NCBI RefSeq assembly: GCF_001468065.1
Contig: NZ_LNYZ01000013.1
Location: forward strand, 365,118 to 429,117
DNA length: 64,000 nucleotides
Source of the DNA: Legionella steigerwaltii
GTDB taxonomy: Bacteria > Pseudomonadota > Gammaproteobacteria > Legionellales > Legionellaceae
Reading direction: 5' to 3'
In this document: positions 27,719-36,827 of the stretch, in pieces
Position numbering within the stretch: the stretch's first letter is position 1
How the letters are laid out: the number at the start of each line of letters is the position of its first letter
The notes under the pieces: model-generated
Seen by the model: only the letters and a program-made list of their open reading frames with translations
Databases searched by the model: none
Told to the model about the DNA's origin: nothing
Made by a program: the position numbers and the translations under genes

Positions 27719-28144
27719 TTATGCCAAGCCTATTACTAATATGCCGATGAAAATTAAAAGTCCACCAATGATGACTGAAAGATTCACGTGAGCTTGATTA
27801 AATAAAAACCAAGTAAAAATAATGGTAAATATGGGATAAGTTAATTCGACGATACCTGCAATGGTAGCATTTTTAAGATTGATGGAAGCGGCGATAAAAT
27901 AACTGGCGATGAGCACGATTGCTATCTCGGCTATAGTTAATAATAGTAAACAAGAATCTGTTGTTAATAGTTCAACGTCTTTTTTCATAGTAGTGAAAAA
28001 AGAAATGCAGGTAAACAATACAGCACCTATTGTCATTTCCAAAGCCAATAGAGTAACGGGTGAGATACTGTTTAATATTTTTTCAGCCAAGGCATAATTA
28101 AAACCCCATAAAATGGCAGCAAAAATAGCAAATGTGAACCACAT
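27719..28144 (-). CDS. Short EamA/DMT-family membrane protein
   Basis: The 141-residue protein has five hydrophobic helices and the EamA hallmark features FAAILWGFNYALAEK at the start and IVELTYPIFTIIFTWFLF before the last helix. That is one half of the usual ten-helix drug/metabolite transporter, so it probably works as a dimer, as do small members of this superfamily. The substrate is unknown. It ends just before a C/G-rich repeat-like stretch (27685-27718). Confidence 0.75.
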   Translation of the reverse strand: MWFTFAIFAAILWGFNYALAEKILNSISPVTLLALEMTIGAVLFTCISFFTTMKKDVELLTTDSCLLLLTIAEIAIVLIASYFIAASINLKNATIAGIVELTYPIFTIIFTWFLFNQAHVNLSVIIGGLLIFIGILVIGLA

Positions 28145-28373
28145 GATTAACTCCTGAGAAACAGATTTTTCTTATTATTTTTAAAGTGGACAAGCTTTTT
28201 AAAGCAATCTGGAGCTTAAAAAGAATGATTATTATAACATCAAATAGATAAAAAATCAATCACATAGGGTTTATGCTATGAACGTATGGCCAAATGAAAT
28301 TTCCTGGCTCACTGCTTTGGAGGATTTAAAAAAGTGTACTTTTGACCTTGCATTGGGCATAGATAGAAGTCTA

Positions 28374-28432
28374 TTGAGGATTTGAATCTCTGACCTATCT
28401 TTTAGGAGGATATTACCGCTTAATCGAACTAT
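28374..28432 (-). pseudogene. Decayed tRNA-Arg(CCU) copy
   Basis: Plus-strand bases from 28374 repeat the tRNA-Arg gene at 44873-44949 in the same orientation. GAGGATTTGAA is identical, then the T-arm, the GACCT variable region and TTAGGAGG (anticodon loop with CCT) align, with mostly C-to-T and G-to-A differences. The acceptor end and D-arm are not recognisable as functional. The rest of the gap 28145-28561 contains only AT-rich DNA and a 36-codon frame from 28278 that I do not recognise. Confidence 0.6.
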
Positions 28433-28561
28433 AAATTGGTAAAAACATATGATACATGCAGAGGATGGTTGCTGCATCAATTCGAACAGTACATAAAAAA
28501 GCTGCTATACTTTACCTACAAAATGTTCAAAATATTCATAATATTGCATAATAGAATAAAA

Positions 28562-29587
28562 ATGAAAAAAACACATAAAACCATTAACTTAGGGCTTCAA
28601 GGTGGTGGCGCTCATGGTGCTTTTACATGGGGTGTTTTGGATTATTTATTAGAAGATGGGCGTTTAGATATAGAGGGGTTGAGCTCCACTAGTGCGGGAA
28701 CAATGAATGCAGCAATATTGGCGCAGGGTCTTTTAAATAATGATCGTGATGAAGCTCGGCAAGCATTGTATAATTTTTGGGAAGAAATTAGTAAAGTTAA
28801 CAGTCTAATGTCTTTTAAACACTGGTTTGGTGACTCTTGGTTTTCTTTAGATCAATTTAGTTTGGATCATTCACCATTTTATTTTTGGTTTGAGATTATT
28901 ACCCACTTGATGTCGCCATACCAATTCAATCCTTTTAATTTAAATCCAATGCGTACTATTCTTGAGAAAAGCATCGATTTTGAGGCGTTAAGAAAAAGGT
29001 CTACTGTAAAGCTATTCGTTTGTGCTACTAATGTGGAAACAGGTAAAGTTCGTATTTTTACTAACCCTGAGATAACTGTAGATACTTTACTTGCTTCAGG
29101 ATGTCTTCCATTTCTATTTCAATCGGTCAAAATTAAAGATCAATATTACTGGGATGGTGGGTATATCGGTAATCCAGCAATTTATCCACTAATTTACAAT
29201 TGTACATGTCAAGATGTTGTGATTGTACATATAAATCCTATAATCCGCTCAGGTCCACTTTATCATGTAGGTGAGATTCTTAATCGTGTAAATGAAGTAA
29301 GTTTCAATTCCTCGCTAATGCGCGAAATGAGGGCAATAGCTTTTGTGACTGATTTGATTGATAGCAAACAAACAGAAGGACTTGATCTTAAAAGAATGCA
29401 TATGCATTCTATTCGTGCAGATGATGAAATGACGAAACATGATGTTTCTACAAAACTTAATGCTGATTGGGACTTTTTAGTCTATTTACGTGATCGGGGA
29501 CGACTTATTGCTAAAAAATGGTTTCATGATAATTTTTCTAAAATAGGTAAAGAGTCTTCGGTGGATATTCGGAAGGAATTTCTTTAG
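28562..29587 (+). CDS. Patatin-like phospholipase, copy 1
   Basis: The 341-residue lipid acyl hydrolase has the oxyanion GGGAHGA at residues 14-20, the nucleophile Ser44 in STSAG (the usual first Gly is Ser42) and the catalytic Asp198 in the DGG motif (WDGGY), so the Ser-Asp dyad is intact. The start at 28562 is chosen because the family begins with the GLQGGG strand and the second copy starts at the same point; the frame extends 126 bases upstream. The family cleaves phospholipids or, in a close subgroup, storage polyester. It is followed by a tandem paralogue and an acetoacetate decarboxylase. Confidence 0.85.
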   Translation: MKKTHKTINLGLQGGGAHGAFTWGVLDYLLEDGRLDIEGLSSTSAGTMNAAILAQGLLNNDRDEARQALYNFWEEISKVNSLMSFKHWFGDSWFSLDQFSLDHSPFYFWFEIITHLMSPYQFNPFNLNPMRTILEKSIDFEALRKRSTVKLFVCATNVETGKVRIFTNPEITVDTLLASGCLPFLFQSVKIKDQYYWDGGYIGNPAIYPLIYNCTCQDVVIVHINPIIRSGPLYHVGEILNRVNEVSFNSSLMREMRAIAFVTDLIDSKQTEGLDLKRMHMHSIRADDEMTKHDVSTKLNADWDFLVYLRDRGRLIAKKWFHDNFSKIGKESSVDIRKEFL

Positions 29588-29692
29588 TTGATGTCTGAAT
29601 TTACCTAACCTCATACTACGTCAGGGCACGTGCCTTTTAATTTCTGCTATAATTATTTAAAGTTTTATAACTGCATGATTTATGGAATAAAA

Positions 29693-30718
29693 ATGAGGCA
29701 GGCACATAAACTTATTAATCTTGGACTTCAAGGAGGCGGCGCCCATGGTGCGTTTACATGGGGGGTTATAGATTATTTACTCGAAGATGGCCGTTTAGAT
29801 ATAGAAGGGTTGAGTGCCACAAGTGTTGGTTCAATGAATGCGGTAGTTCTTGCACAAGGCTTATTAAATAATGATCGTGATGAAGCACGCCAAGCACTAC
29901 TTGATTTTTGGTATGATATTAGCTGCAGCCAGGGTTTTTTTTCTCTCCATTCATGGTTTGATATACCGTGGATGCGGACTCATGAGTATAGCCTAGAAGG
30001 CTCGCCATTTTATCACTACTTTGAATTGATAACGCAAATGTTCTCCCCTTATCAATTCAATCCATTCAATATCAATCCAATGAAATCAATTATTGAAAAA
30101 AACATTGATTTTGATGCCATTAGAAAAAAATCAAAAGTTAAACTTTTTATCTGTGCAACCAATGAAGAGACATGTAAAGTTCGCATTTTTACTAATCCTG
30201 AATTATCGGTAGAAACTATTCTTGCCTCTTCTTGCTTACCGAATCTATCTCAATCAATTGAAATAGATGGTCAAAAATATTGGAATGGCGGATACATTGG
30301 TAACCCAGCTATTTTCCCTTTAATATATAATTGTGGCAGTCAGGATATTGTGATTGTACATCTAAATCCAATATATAGACGAGGAGTTCCACACACTGCA
30401 TCAGAAGTTCTTAACCGTATTAATGAAATTAGTTTTAATTCAACCTTATTGCGTGAAATGCGCGCTATTGCATTTGTTTCAAAGCTACTTGATTTAAAAA
30501 AGGATAAAAATCTGAAACTAAAAAAAATGCGTATACATTCCATTCGAGCTGATAAGGAAATGGCACATTATGGGGTTTCTTCGAAACATAATGTAGATTG
30601 GGATTTCCTCTGCTACTTACGGGATAGAGGGCGTCTGCATACTAAAAAGTGGCTGAAACAAAACTTTTCTAAAATTGGCAAAGAATCTTCAGTTGATATC
30701 TATAAAGAATTTCTCTAA
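29693..30718 (+). CDS. Patatin-like protein, copy 2, lacking the catalytic Asp
   Basis: This paralogue of the preceding gene has the same length (341 residues) and numbering. GGGAHGA and Ser44 (ATSVG) are kept, but the DGG Asp is Asn198 (WNGGY; codon AAT). In patatins this Asp completes the catalytic dyad, so the protein is probably inactive or much reduced, although its frame is intact and its other conserved segments remain. It might be a pseudoenzyme that binds lipid or regulates its partner. The start at 29693 was chosen to match copy 1. The intergenic gap is 105 bases. Confidence 0.82.
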   Translation: MRQAHKLINLGLQGGGAHGAFTWGVIDYLLEDGRLDIEGLSATSVGSMNAVVLAQGLLNNDRDEARQALLDFWYDISCSQGFFSLHSWFDIPWMRTHEYSLEGSPFYHYFELITQMFSPYQFNPFNINPMKSIIEKNIDFDAIRKKSKVKLFICATNEETCKVRIFTNPELSVETILASSCLPNLSQSIEIDGQKYWNGGYIGNPAIFPLIYNCGSQDIVIVHLNPIYRRGVPHTASEVLNRINEISFNSTLLREMRAIAFVSKLLDLKKDKNLKLKKMRIHSIRADKEMAHYGVSSKHNVDWDFLCYLRDRGRLHTKKWLKQNFSKIGKESSVDIYKEFL

Positions 30719-30840
30719 ATTGTTAAGCAATAACAGGGCTCCAAGTGTATTCTTTTTTTAATTCTGAGCAGTGGCTAAGAGCTCATTCATAGGCCTAAAT
30801 ATGGACTTTGAAGAGCTCCTGAATAATTTATTTCCACTAT

Positions 30841-31578
30841 TTAACTTAAATAATTTTCTACGACCTCACCATAAGGTAACGTCAAGTCAGTGATAAAATG
30901 AGCTACAGAAACAATTTTTTTCACTGGAAAATTGGCAATTGGTGCTAAACAATGAGGATGTAATTCTAAACTTCCTGGTCCCTTCCATGCCCCTTTTACA
31001 GTAATGTCTTGCAAATAAGTCCTGGTTAATTGATTAATCTCTGGCGTTCCATCAACACCAGGGATATTTTTAAGCAGAAAGATAGGTTTTTTCATCGATT
31101 GAAGAACAAGTTGTTGATCCAGCGCATGGTGCTTATAACCCATGGTTGCTGTGGCAATGCGAATGCTCCCATAATCAAGTATGCCAATCAAAACATCTTC
31201 TTCAACAAATAGTTTTGGTTTCGCTAATTTTTTTGGGAATCCCCATATTTCTCTTCCTCCTGCTATAGGTGCATGGCAATCAAGAAACATTGAAATAGTA
31301 AAAGTTCCTTCTTCACCCTTATAGCGGACGGGAATGACTTGTCCAGACTCAGTATAATCGCCAAATCCTGTTGAGTCTGGCATGCGGATAAATTCAAATT
31401 TAATAATAGGTTCTAATAGTTCTAATCCTGGAGGTAAAACCTCTTTTAGTAAGTCTGTATCTGTTTCATAGCTAATAATGAAGAATTCCCGGTTAATAAA
31501 TCGATAAGGGCCACACGGATAAGTATTAATCCATCTGGGAGCTGGCATATTAAATTCATTGTTTATTGTGCTCATCAA
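30841..31578 (-). CDS. Acetoacetate decarboxylase family protein
   Basis: The 245-residue protein matches acetoacetate decarboxylase in length and in the Schiff-base segment GFPKKLA (Lys116-Lys117; the first Lys is the imine former in the clostridial enzyme). PVRYKGEEG and the GREIWG stretch before it also fit. It would convert acetoacetate to acetone and CO2, or act on a related beta-keto acid. Its position beside the patatins hints at turnover of polyhydroxybutyrate-derived acetoacetate (inference only). The frame offers two adjacent Met codons as start. Confidence 0.85.
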   Translation of the reverse strand: MMSTINNEFNMPAPRWINTYPCGPYRFINREFFIISYETDTDLLKEVLPPGLELLEPIIKFEFIRMPDSTGFGDYTESGQVIPVRYKGEEGTFTISMFLDCHAPIAGGREIWGFPKKLAKPKLFVEEDVLIGILDYGSIRIATATMGYKHHALDQQLVLQSMKKPIFLLKNIPGVDGTPEINQLTRTYLQDITVKGAWKGPGSLELHPHCLAPIANFPVKKIVSVAHFITDLTLPYGEVVENYLS

Positions 31579-31860
31579 TGTTCCATCCTATGCAATAGTG
31601 ACACACATTAATTATGTGCAATGGTTATAAAATATTCAAATTGATTTGCTAATGATGATTGGGCCAGCGTGTGCAGTGGGTATTGCTGCATGTCTTAACC
31701 CTTTAAAAAACGAGCTTTATGGGAAAAGGGTAGGGATTATTTTTTGTGGTAGTAGTATTGATATCAGTACCTTTTGCGGCCTTTGTAATTAGAAAACTGG
31801 AAGATAACTAGAATTTATTGGTTATTTCAAATTTTATAATTCTTATGTAATTAGGGAAAA
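31579..31860. other. Non-coding region apart from a gene fragment
   Basis: The DNA between the decarboxylase and the large minus-strand gene holds only the dehydratase fragment listed separately and a terminator at its left end as read from the minus strand. No intact small gene was seen. The remaining bases are AT-rich. Confidence 0.4.
31652..31792 (+). pseudogene. Fragment of a threonine/serine dehydratase-like enzyme
   Basis: The frame from 31652 encodes 46 residues (GPACAVGIAACLNPLK ... GKRVGIIFCGSSIDISTF) that match the region of PLP-dependent threonine dehydratases after the central domain, where the family has GAGAxAxAALL and GKxVGVVLSGGNID. The rest of the enzyme, including the PLP lysine, is absent and upstream codons are stopped. 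It is a gene remnant. Confidence 0.5.
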
Positions 31861-31881
31861 AGCCGCAACTTGGTTGTGGCT
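31861..31881 (-). terminator. Rho-independent terminator of large protein gene
   Basis: AGCCGCAAC and GTTGTGGCT make a 9-bp stem (one G-T pair) with a three-base loop, 27 bases after the stop codon at 31908. On the minus strand it is followed by TTTTCCC. Confidence 0.55.
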
Positions 31882-31907
31882 AGAGAACTCCTATAAATAA
31901 ATCATTC

Positions 31908-34628
31908 TTATTGGCATAAACAACACCCCTTGGAATCTGCCTTTATACTAAATTTTTTTTCTTTTTTTGATGAGTTTGCCAGCTCTTCTTTATTATTTTG
32001 CTCATTAAATAAAGACAATTCACTGAGAGGGCTTTTTCCCTTAAGATGGTTCTTATCTTCGATGACTCTTTTAATAAGACTGGCTATTTGATCATTATTT
32101 TTTAAAATAGCCCATGCTTTCGCATCTTTATAGAGTGCCTGAGCTAACAGGGAGTAATTGGAGAGATATTCCTGAGCAAAGAAATGAAACATCAACTTAT
32201 CCTCACTTGCTTCTCGTTCAATCAATAGAGTCGCTATTGTTTTCAATAAGTCATGGTGTTCCGAAGACAGTAATCCTATTCTTTTGATTGTGTGAAAAAC
32301 AGCAATCAATTCCTCAGAACCTATTAAAGTTCTTAAATCACGCAGTACGAGGAATAGAAGTTCAAAATGGCTTTCAGGTTGCTTAAATGAAGTATGAGCT
32401 AGTGATTCTATGAACTTATTCAGAGCTTCTTTCGATAAATCTTTTTGAATGTAATAGTTTACAAGAAGAGCCATGAAAATTTTGGGGTAAATGTATTGCA
32501 AGACATCAAAGTCTGAAATAATCGATAGAAGCGTGGTTTTGTTTTCTTTTGCAAAATCTGGAGTGGTGGTGAGTAATTCATTAAGCTCGACAATCGCTGG
32601 AACAAAACCAACTTTTATTGCTTTAAGGATTAAGACAAGTTCAGGTTCTTGTGCTTGGCACACTACTCGATAGCGATTTTGATACCAGGCAACAAGGTCA
32701 GGATTCTCTTTTGCTGCAACCTCCAACAATGTAAGTGACAGTTTCGTGATGTCTTCATCATGCCAATAAACTACTGCAGCAAAAGCAACTGCAGGCACTT
32801 GGGTGCTTAATTCTTCAAGTAAAGCAAGAGCAGATCGATCGCCTTCTTTTACCTCTTGCATTAATATCGCAAGCGCTGCTTTTTGCTCATCACCACTGGT
32901 CTCTACAAGGGTGAGTTTGACTTGCAGCAGGTGTAATACTTTTTGCAATTCCTTAGATCCCTTATCCTGGGACTCTAAAGCAATCTTTAAATAATGGTGT
33001 GCTTTAACAAAGTTCTTGGTATGAGTAAAATATGCAATCAGCTCTTTTGCGATTTCACCAATCCCCTCTATTTGCTGCTCTTTATCGTCTTTTGTGGCTA
33101 ACAGGGTATCAAACGCTTCAATTGCCTGAGGCGTACCTTGCTTTAATGACTGTACGAGATAATTGATCCCCTGTTTAAAATAATAATTTGCCTCTTGTTG
33201 GGCTCCAGGTTTCGCATCAGGCTGCTTGGCTTTGGCGTTCAAAGCGGTAGCGTAATAGTAAGTTAATTTGCCTAATTCAGCTAGAAAAACAGGGTGTTCC
33301 TTTACAATAAGCTCCTTAGCCTTTTGTCTGCATGGCCCTTCATTCACAAAGAAATATCGGTAAAGCTTTATAAAGTCATCGGGTTTGTTTGCAACAAAAT
33401 GGAATAAATTAAACGTCTCAGGCATGTTCTCATCATTATTGGGCTCGATTTTTAGTAAATCGTTCAGTGCATCAAAAATCTTAAAGTATACACGTGCCTG
33501 TAACGTTTTTGACATCGCAGCCCCACCGCTCAACAGTAAGAAAAGATACATCAGCTCAAGTTGACTTAATGACTCAGACTGCTCTTGTTTATTGTTATTA
33601 TTGGAAATGGGCTCTGCTTTCTCATCAAAGAAATGATGGCCATGATCATATAAAAATCGCGTGATTTTAGCTGCTCCTGCAAGATAATGCTCTAAATCCG
33701 AGGGAGCATTTTGATTGATTGGAAACTCAGAATATGTCTCAATGAGAGCACTTATAAGCGTATGAAAGGACTTGTACGGACTTATTTTTTTTAGATAGGT
33801 TACTTCGGAGGCTACAGTATTCAATGCCTCGACCGATTTGAGTAAATTATTCCGGCTTTCTTCTAGACTTAATTTCAGCGCACAAAGCTTATTACAAAGC
33901 AAAGGTTGGCTTTCTTGCTGTGCCTGTTTCAGTTGCTCTTCAAGGGTTTCAATTTGGGTTTGCAAATTCCCCACCATCGTACTGATAGTATTCGCTTGCT
34001 CCTTTGTTGCTCCATTTATCTTTGTATCTTTTATAAAATTATCCAGTTGTAGTTTTTGGGTCTGGACTGAGTCAGTAAGTTCGACAACAGACTCTAGATC
34101 CAAAACAGATAAAGTCTCAAATTCTTGAATTAGCAACTCAAGTTGCTTATTCATCTTGTCGGGGTATAACTTTAAGGCTCGCTTTAACAGATTTACCAGA
34201 AACTCAGGAGGGTGTTTATGCTCATCTAGTTGCTTTAGTAACATGAATAAATCAACAGATAGATTCAGTTCCTCAAAGGGGATAGCAAATCCAAGCGCTT
34301 GACTGAGTGTTTTTTTTACTGCTTCAGGATAATTGGTATCTTCACTTTTACTAAATCCAATCTCAGGATTGAGTAGGTTTGTATGGATATCATCCCAATG
34401 AGTTACACCTGAATCCTCGTCAACCCAATACCATATTTGCCCATTATGGACCCCAATAACTGTCGCGAGTTCTCCTCTAGGTGTCATGATTCTATCTAAA
34501 AAATGAATCCCCAATTGTTTGGTTGCCTCAGCACTAATATAAAAAGAGAATACTCTGCCAGATTTAGTCCTGAGTTTAATCTCTGAGACTGGCTTAATAC
34601 GATTTAAGATTTCAATTTTTTTTTGCAC
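31908..34628 (-). CDS. Large effector candidate with CaaX-like C-terminus
   Basis: The 906-residue protein has no signal peptide or catalytic motif that I recognise. Residues about 20-75 contain a small beta-rich stretch (VIGVHNGQIWYWVDEDSGVTHWDD) like an SH3/MIB-type fold. A Gln/Leu coiled coil follows (about residues 190-280), then long helical repeats of solenoid character to residue 850. The last residues are KGCCLCQ, giving a terminal C-L-C-Q that fits a CaaX box, with a neighbouring Cys available for palmitoylation. The GTG at 34628 is chosen because AAGGTG lies before it; the frame runs 28 codons further upstream without it. Secretion into host cells is inferred. Confidence 0.72.
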   Translation of the reverse strand: MQKKIEILNRIKPVSEIKLRTKSGRVFSFYISAEATKQLGIHFLDRIMTPRGELATVIGVHNGQIWYWVDEDSGVTHWDDIHTNLLNPEIGFSKSEDTNYPEAVKKTLSQALGFAIPFEELNLSVDLFMLLKQLDEHKHPPEFLVNLLKRALKLYPDKMNKQLELLIQEFETLSVLDLESVVELTDSVQTQKLQLDNFIKDTKINGATKEQANTISTMVGNLQTQIETLEEQLKQAQQESQPLLCNKLCALKLSLEESRNNLLKSVEALNTVASEVTYLKKISPYKSFHTLISALIETYSEFPINQNAPSDLEHYLAGAAKITRFLYDHGHHFFDEKAEPISNNNNKQEQSESLSQLELMYLFLLLSGGAAMSKTLQARVYFKIFDALNDLLKIEPNNDENMPETFNLFHFVANKPDDFIKLYRYFFVNEGPCRQKAKELIVKEHPVFLAELGKLTYYYATALNAKAKQPDAKPGAQQEANYYFKQGINYLVQSLKQGTPQAIEAFDTLLATKDDKEQQIEGIGEIAKELIAYFTHTKNFVKAHHYLKIALESQDKGSKELQKVLHLLQVKLTLVETSGDEQKAALAILMQEVKEGDRSALALLEELSTQVPAVAFAAVVYWHDEDITKLSLTLLEVAAKENPDLVAWYQNRYRVVCQAQEPELVLILKAIKVGFVPAIVELNELLTTTPDFAKENKTTLLSIISDFDVLQYIYPKIFMALLVNYYIQKDLSKEALNKFIESLAHTSFKQPESHFELLFLVLRDLRTLIGSEELIAVFHTIKRIGLLSSEHHDLLKTIATLLIEREASEDKLMFHFFAQEYLSNYSLLAQALYKDAKAWAILKNNDQIASLIKRVIEDKNHLKGKSPLSELSLFNEQNNKEELANSSKKEKKFSIKADSKGCCLCQ

Positions 34629-34731
34629 AATTTCACCTTGATTACCAAGAATTAGGAAATGACTGAGTTTTATAAAGCAGTAAAATATCCAATACTTACC
34701 CCAATAGGTCATTATAAAATCAATTTGGATT

Positions 34732-34781
34732 ATTATAATACGGTATAAAATACCCTATTTTTTTCATAGAAAAGAATCTAA
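34732..34781 (-). promoter_or_regulatory. Palindrome-bearing block upstream of the 906-residue gene
   Basis: Read on the minus strand, the block includes GGGTATTTTATACCG (a GGTAT/ATACC dyad) followed directly by a perfect TATAAT (34732-34737). A stretch of about 45 bases is repeated, in the same orientation relative to the downstream gene, at 36573-36617. It may hold a shared operator. Confidence 0.5.
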
Positions 34782-34898
34782 GCTAGGCGAGAAATAAACC
34801 AATGAGATGCAATAAATGACAGTGGGGAGGAAAAAAATACAATATATTTCTGTTTTACAACGTACTTGCAATTTAATTTTAACAAAGAGGATTTAAAA

Positions 34899-35348
34899 AT
34901 GCCAAGTTTATACTTTAAATTAGAGCCAAAACTACAAAATATTATAGATAAATATAAGATAGACATTATTAATGATTGTGGAGAGTACAATCGAGGTGCG
35001 GATATGGTTTTTTTCTTTTTGCAGCCGGGGGCAGATCGAAGTGAAATTGTATGTGCTATAAAAAATATAATGAATGATTCTCGATTTGTTCAGATTGGAA
35101 CTAAAAGCGGAAGAAATGCTGCTGGTGATGCTTTAATAGCCTATGCAATCAATCGACACATGCAATTGCTAGAAGAAAAAATCGAAGAAGAAACAGTAAA
35201 TAGATCGTCCGCACATCACATAAAGCAAAAAATTGAAGCAACTCCCCTCAAGTTTTTTTCAAAGTCTAATGGTATGGAAGTATCAGAGGAATACTTAACA
35301 GATGAGAATATGGCTGCTACTTTTGCCCATAACAAAAAAGGGATGTAA
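34899..35348 (+). CDS. Hypothetical small protein, effector-like
   Basis: The protein has 149 residues and starts at 34899, where AAAGAGG lies at good spacing; the frame extends 33 bases further without a ribosome binding site. It has no signal peptide and no recognised fold. The middle holds the stretch GTKSGRNAAGDALIAYAINRHM, followed by a long acidic helix. It is divergent from the 906-residue gene. A host-directed role is possible but unsupported by motif. Confidence 0.6.
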   Translation: MPSLYFKLEPKLQNIIDKYKIDIINDCGEYNRGADMVFFFLQPGADRSEIVCAIKNIMNDSRFVQIGTKSGRNAAGDALIAYAINRHMQLLEEKIEEETVNRSSAHHIKQKIEATPLKFFSKSNGMEVSEEYLTDENMAATFAHNKKGM

Positions 35349-35476
35349 GTAAACCCTATTGGCAAAAGTTAATCGTCAATATATTTTGCGTAGGCAGCCT
35401 GCCTGGAGCAGGAATGATAATTTCATCAAGCTTTGGGGCAGCTGGCCTTCCCGAGATATCTATAAAATTAGGTTAA
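35345..35476 (+). pseudogene. Fragment resembling a dicarboxylate/amino acid:cation symporter
   Basis: The frame ending at 35476 encodes IFCVGSLPGAGMIISSSFGAAGLPE, which resembles the conserved GxPGAGxxxxxxxxxxxGLP segment of GltP/SstT-type symporters. No start codon or remaining membrane segments are present, so it would be a remnant. The similarity is short and uncertain. Confidence 0.35.
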
Positions 35477-35638
35477 GAAGCTTTTGCGTCAAAATGTGTA
35501 GCAAATTGCTTTACATCAACTAATGTTCTTCCAGCAATACTCCATAGTTGTACTTGCTCTATTTGATTAATGCAGTAAGCCGTATGTTGGGGGAACTCCA
35601 TTGGGAATAGAACAATCATAGTGCAGTTTATGAAATTT

Positions 35639-36388
35639 TTATAATAGAAGATTAATTGCTTTTTCTATTAACTCTGATTTTGTATTCACAGACATTTTAT
35701 TTTTTATGTTTTCTAAATAATGTTCAACCGTTCTTTTTGAAAGACCTAATATTTGTGCAACTTCACGTGTATTTTTACCACGGATTAAAAACTGTAAGCA
35801 TTCTTTCTCGCGTCTAGATAAATAGATATTTTCAATTTCTATGCCAGGAATATTCATGCTCGGGGCTAACAAGTCCAACAGACGAAATTGCGCGATATGA
35901 TTCATTGCCATAGAAAGAGATTGTTTGTTTAATATAACTGAAAAACCGAATAGTGCACTCACTTCATTCGTACCTTCGAAAAGAGGAAATATAAATGTAA
36001 GTGATTGGAAGATGGCTCCATCTTGTCGTAAAACATCCTCATCAAAAATTTTAAAATTTTTCTTTGTTAAAACTTCACAATCATTTGCTCGTAATTCACA
36101 AGCACATTCATGTGTCATAGATTCAAATGGTGCTTTGCCGATCGCTTCGTTCAATGAATTATGTCCTAATAGTTCTAGAGTAGGCTCGTTGCCATCTATT
36201 AACAAACTATTTTTATCTAAGAGAAATACATTAAAATGAGATTGAGAGAAGAGATCTGATAAGGTCGGACCTTTATATAAGTATCTCATCGGGTGTACAT
36301 TTTCTTGAGAAACTAATTTTACCCCTGTAGAAAAACGTTGGATGATCATTTCTCGACTAATATTGGGTGGATTTTCGGTATTTTTCAT
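35639..36388 (-). CDS. LuxR-type regulator with PAS-like sensor domain
   Basis: The 249-residue protein ends in a LuxR/NarL helix-turn-helix (about residues 188-245: LSRREKECLQFLIRGKNTREVAQILGLSKRTVEHYLENI), which binds DNA as a dimer. The N-terminal part (about residues 50-160) reads as a PAS domain (FNVFLLDKNSLLIDGNEPTLELLG), so a ligand or redox signal may set its activity. No receiver Asp is present, so it is not a phosphorylated response regulator. Similar PAS-LuxR proteins are numerous in Legionella. Its target is unknown; nearby divergent genes are candidates. Confidence 0.85.
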   Translation of the reverse strand: MKNTENPPNISREMIIQRFSTGVKLVSQENVHPMRYLYKGPTLSDLFSQSHFNVFLLDKNSLLIDGNEPTLELLGHNSLNEAIGKAPFESMTHECACELRANDCEVLTKKNFKIFDEDVLRQDGAIFQSLTFIFPLFEGTNEVSALFGFSVILNKQSLSMAMNHIAQFRLLDLLAPSMNIPGIEIENIYLSRREKECLQFLIRGKNTREVAQILGLSKRTVEHYLENIKNKMSVNTKSELIEKAINLLL

Positions 36389-36827
36389 AAAAATTTGTCA
36401 GACTTATGTTTGTGTAAAAATTATACTGATTTAAACTTAAGAAAATATTAGGCTCAGACGTACTGGTTCGTTCTGAATCTCTGAGTTAATAGTTCAATTA
36501 GAGCAGGGATATTCTTGTTTATTTTTTTGTACTGCCATTTATTACGTCTCATGGGTTCATTTTTTCTCTAATTTAAATTCTTATCTATGAAAAAAACAGG
36601 GTATTTTATACCGTATTTTCATCATTTAGCTGCTGTTTATAATCAATGTATAGTCTTCTACTCAGCTTATCTCAAGGCTCATAGGTTTTTCGCTTTTTTT
36701 GTCGTCTCTACCTTCTCTGTTGAGGTTATTCATGCATTTAGGCATTAAGTAGTTTGTTCTTTTATGTTTTTTTATTTTAACAATTCGTTATTTTTATAAA
36801 TTTGTTTTTTATAATGAAAGGAGTCTT
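36389..36827. other. Long upstream region of the outer-membrane protein gene
   Basis: This 439-base AT-rich gap separates the divergent LuxR gene and the outer-membrane protein gene. No coding frame was supported. The second copy of the palindromic block lies within it (36573-36617). GAAAGGAG at 36816-36823 is the ribosome binding site for 36828. The length fits a regulated promoter region or an untranslated leader. Confidence 0.4.
36573..36617 (+). promoter_or_regulatory. Second copy of the palindrome-bearing block
   Basis: This copy matches the block at 34732-34781 with about four mismatches over 45 bases, including GGGTATTTTATACCG, and faces the outer-membrane protein gene starting 210 bases on. 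It also lies 185 bases upstream of the divergent LuxR gene. The TATAAT of the other copy is TATTTT here, so it may not be a promoter core. Confidence 0.45.

Noticed and set aside
28278-28386. 36-codon plus-strand frame beside the tRNA remnant
   Set aside because: Too short, no recognisable family and no convincing ribosome binding site.
35473-35619. 48-codon frame on the minus strand
   Set aside because: It has no ribosome binding site, no recognisable motif and overlaps a gene remnant, so it may be another remnant rather than a gene.
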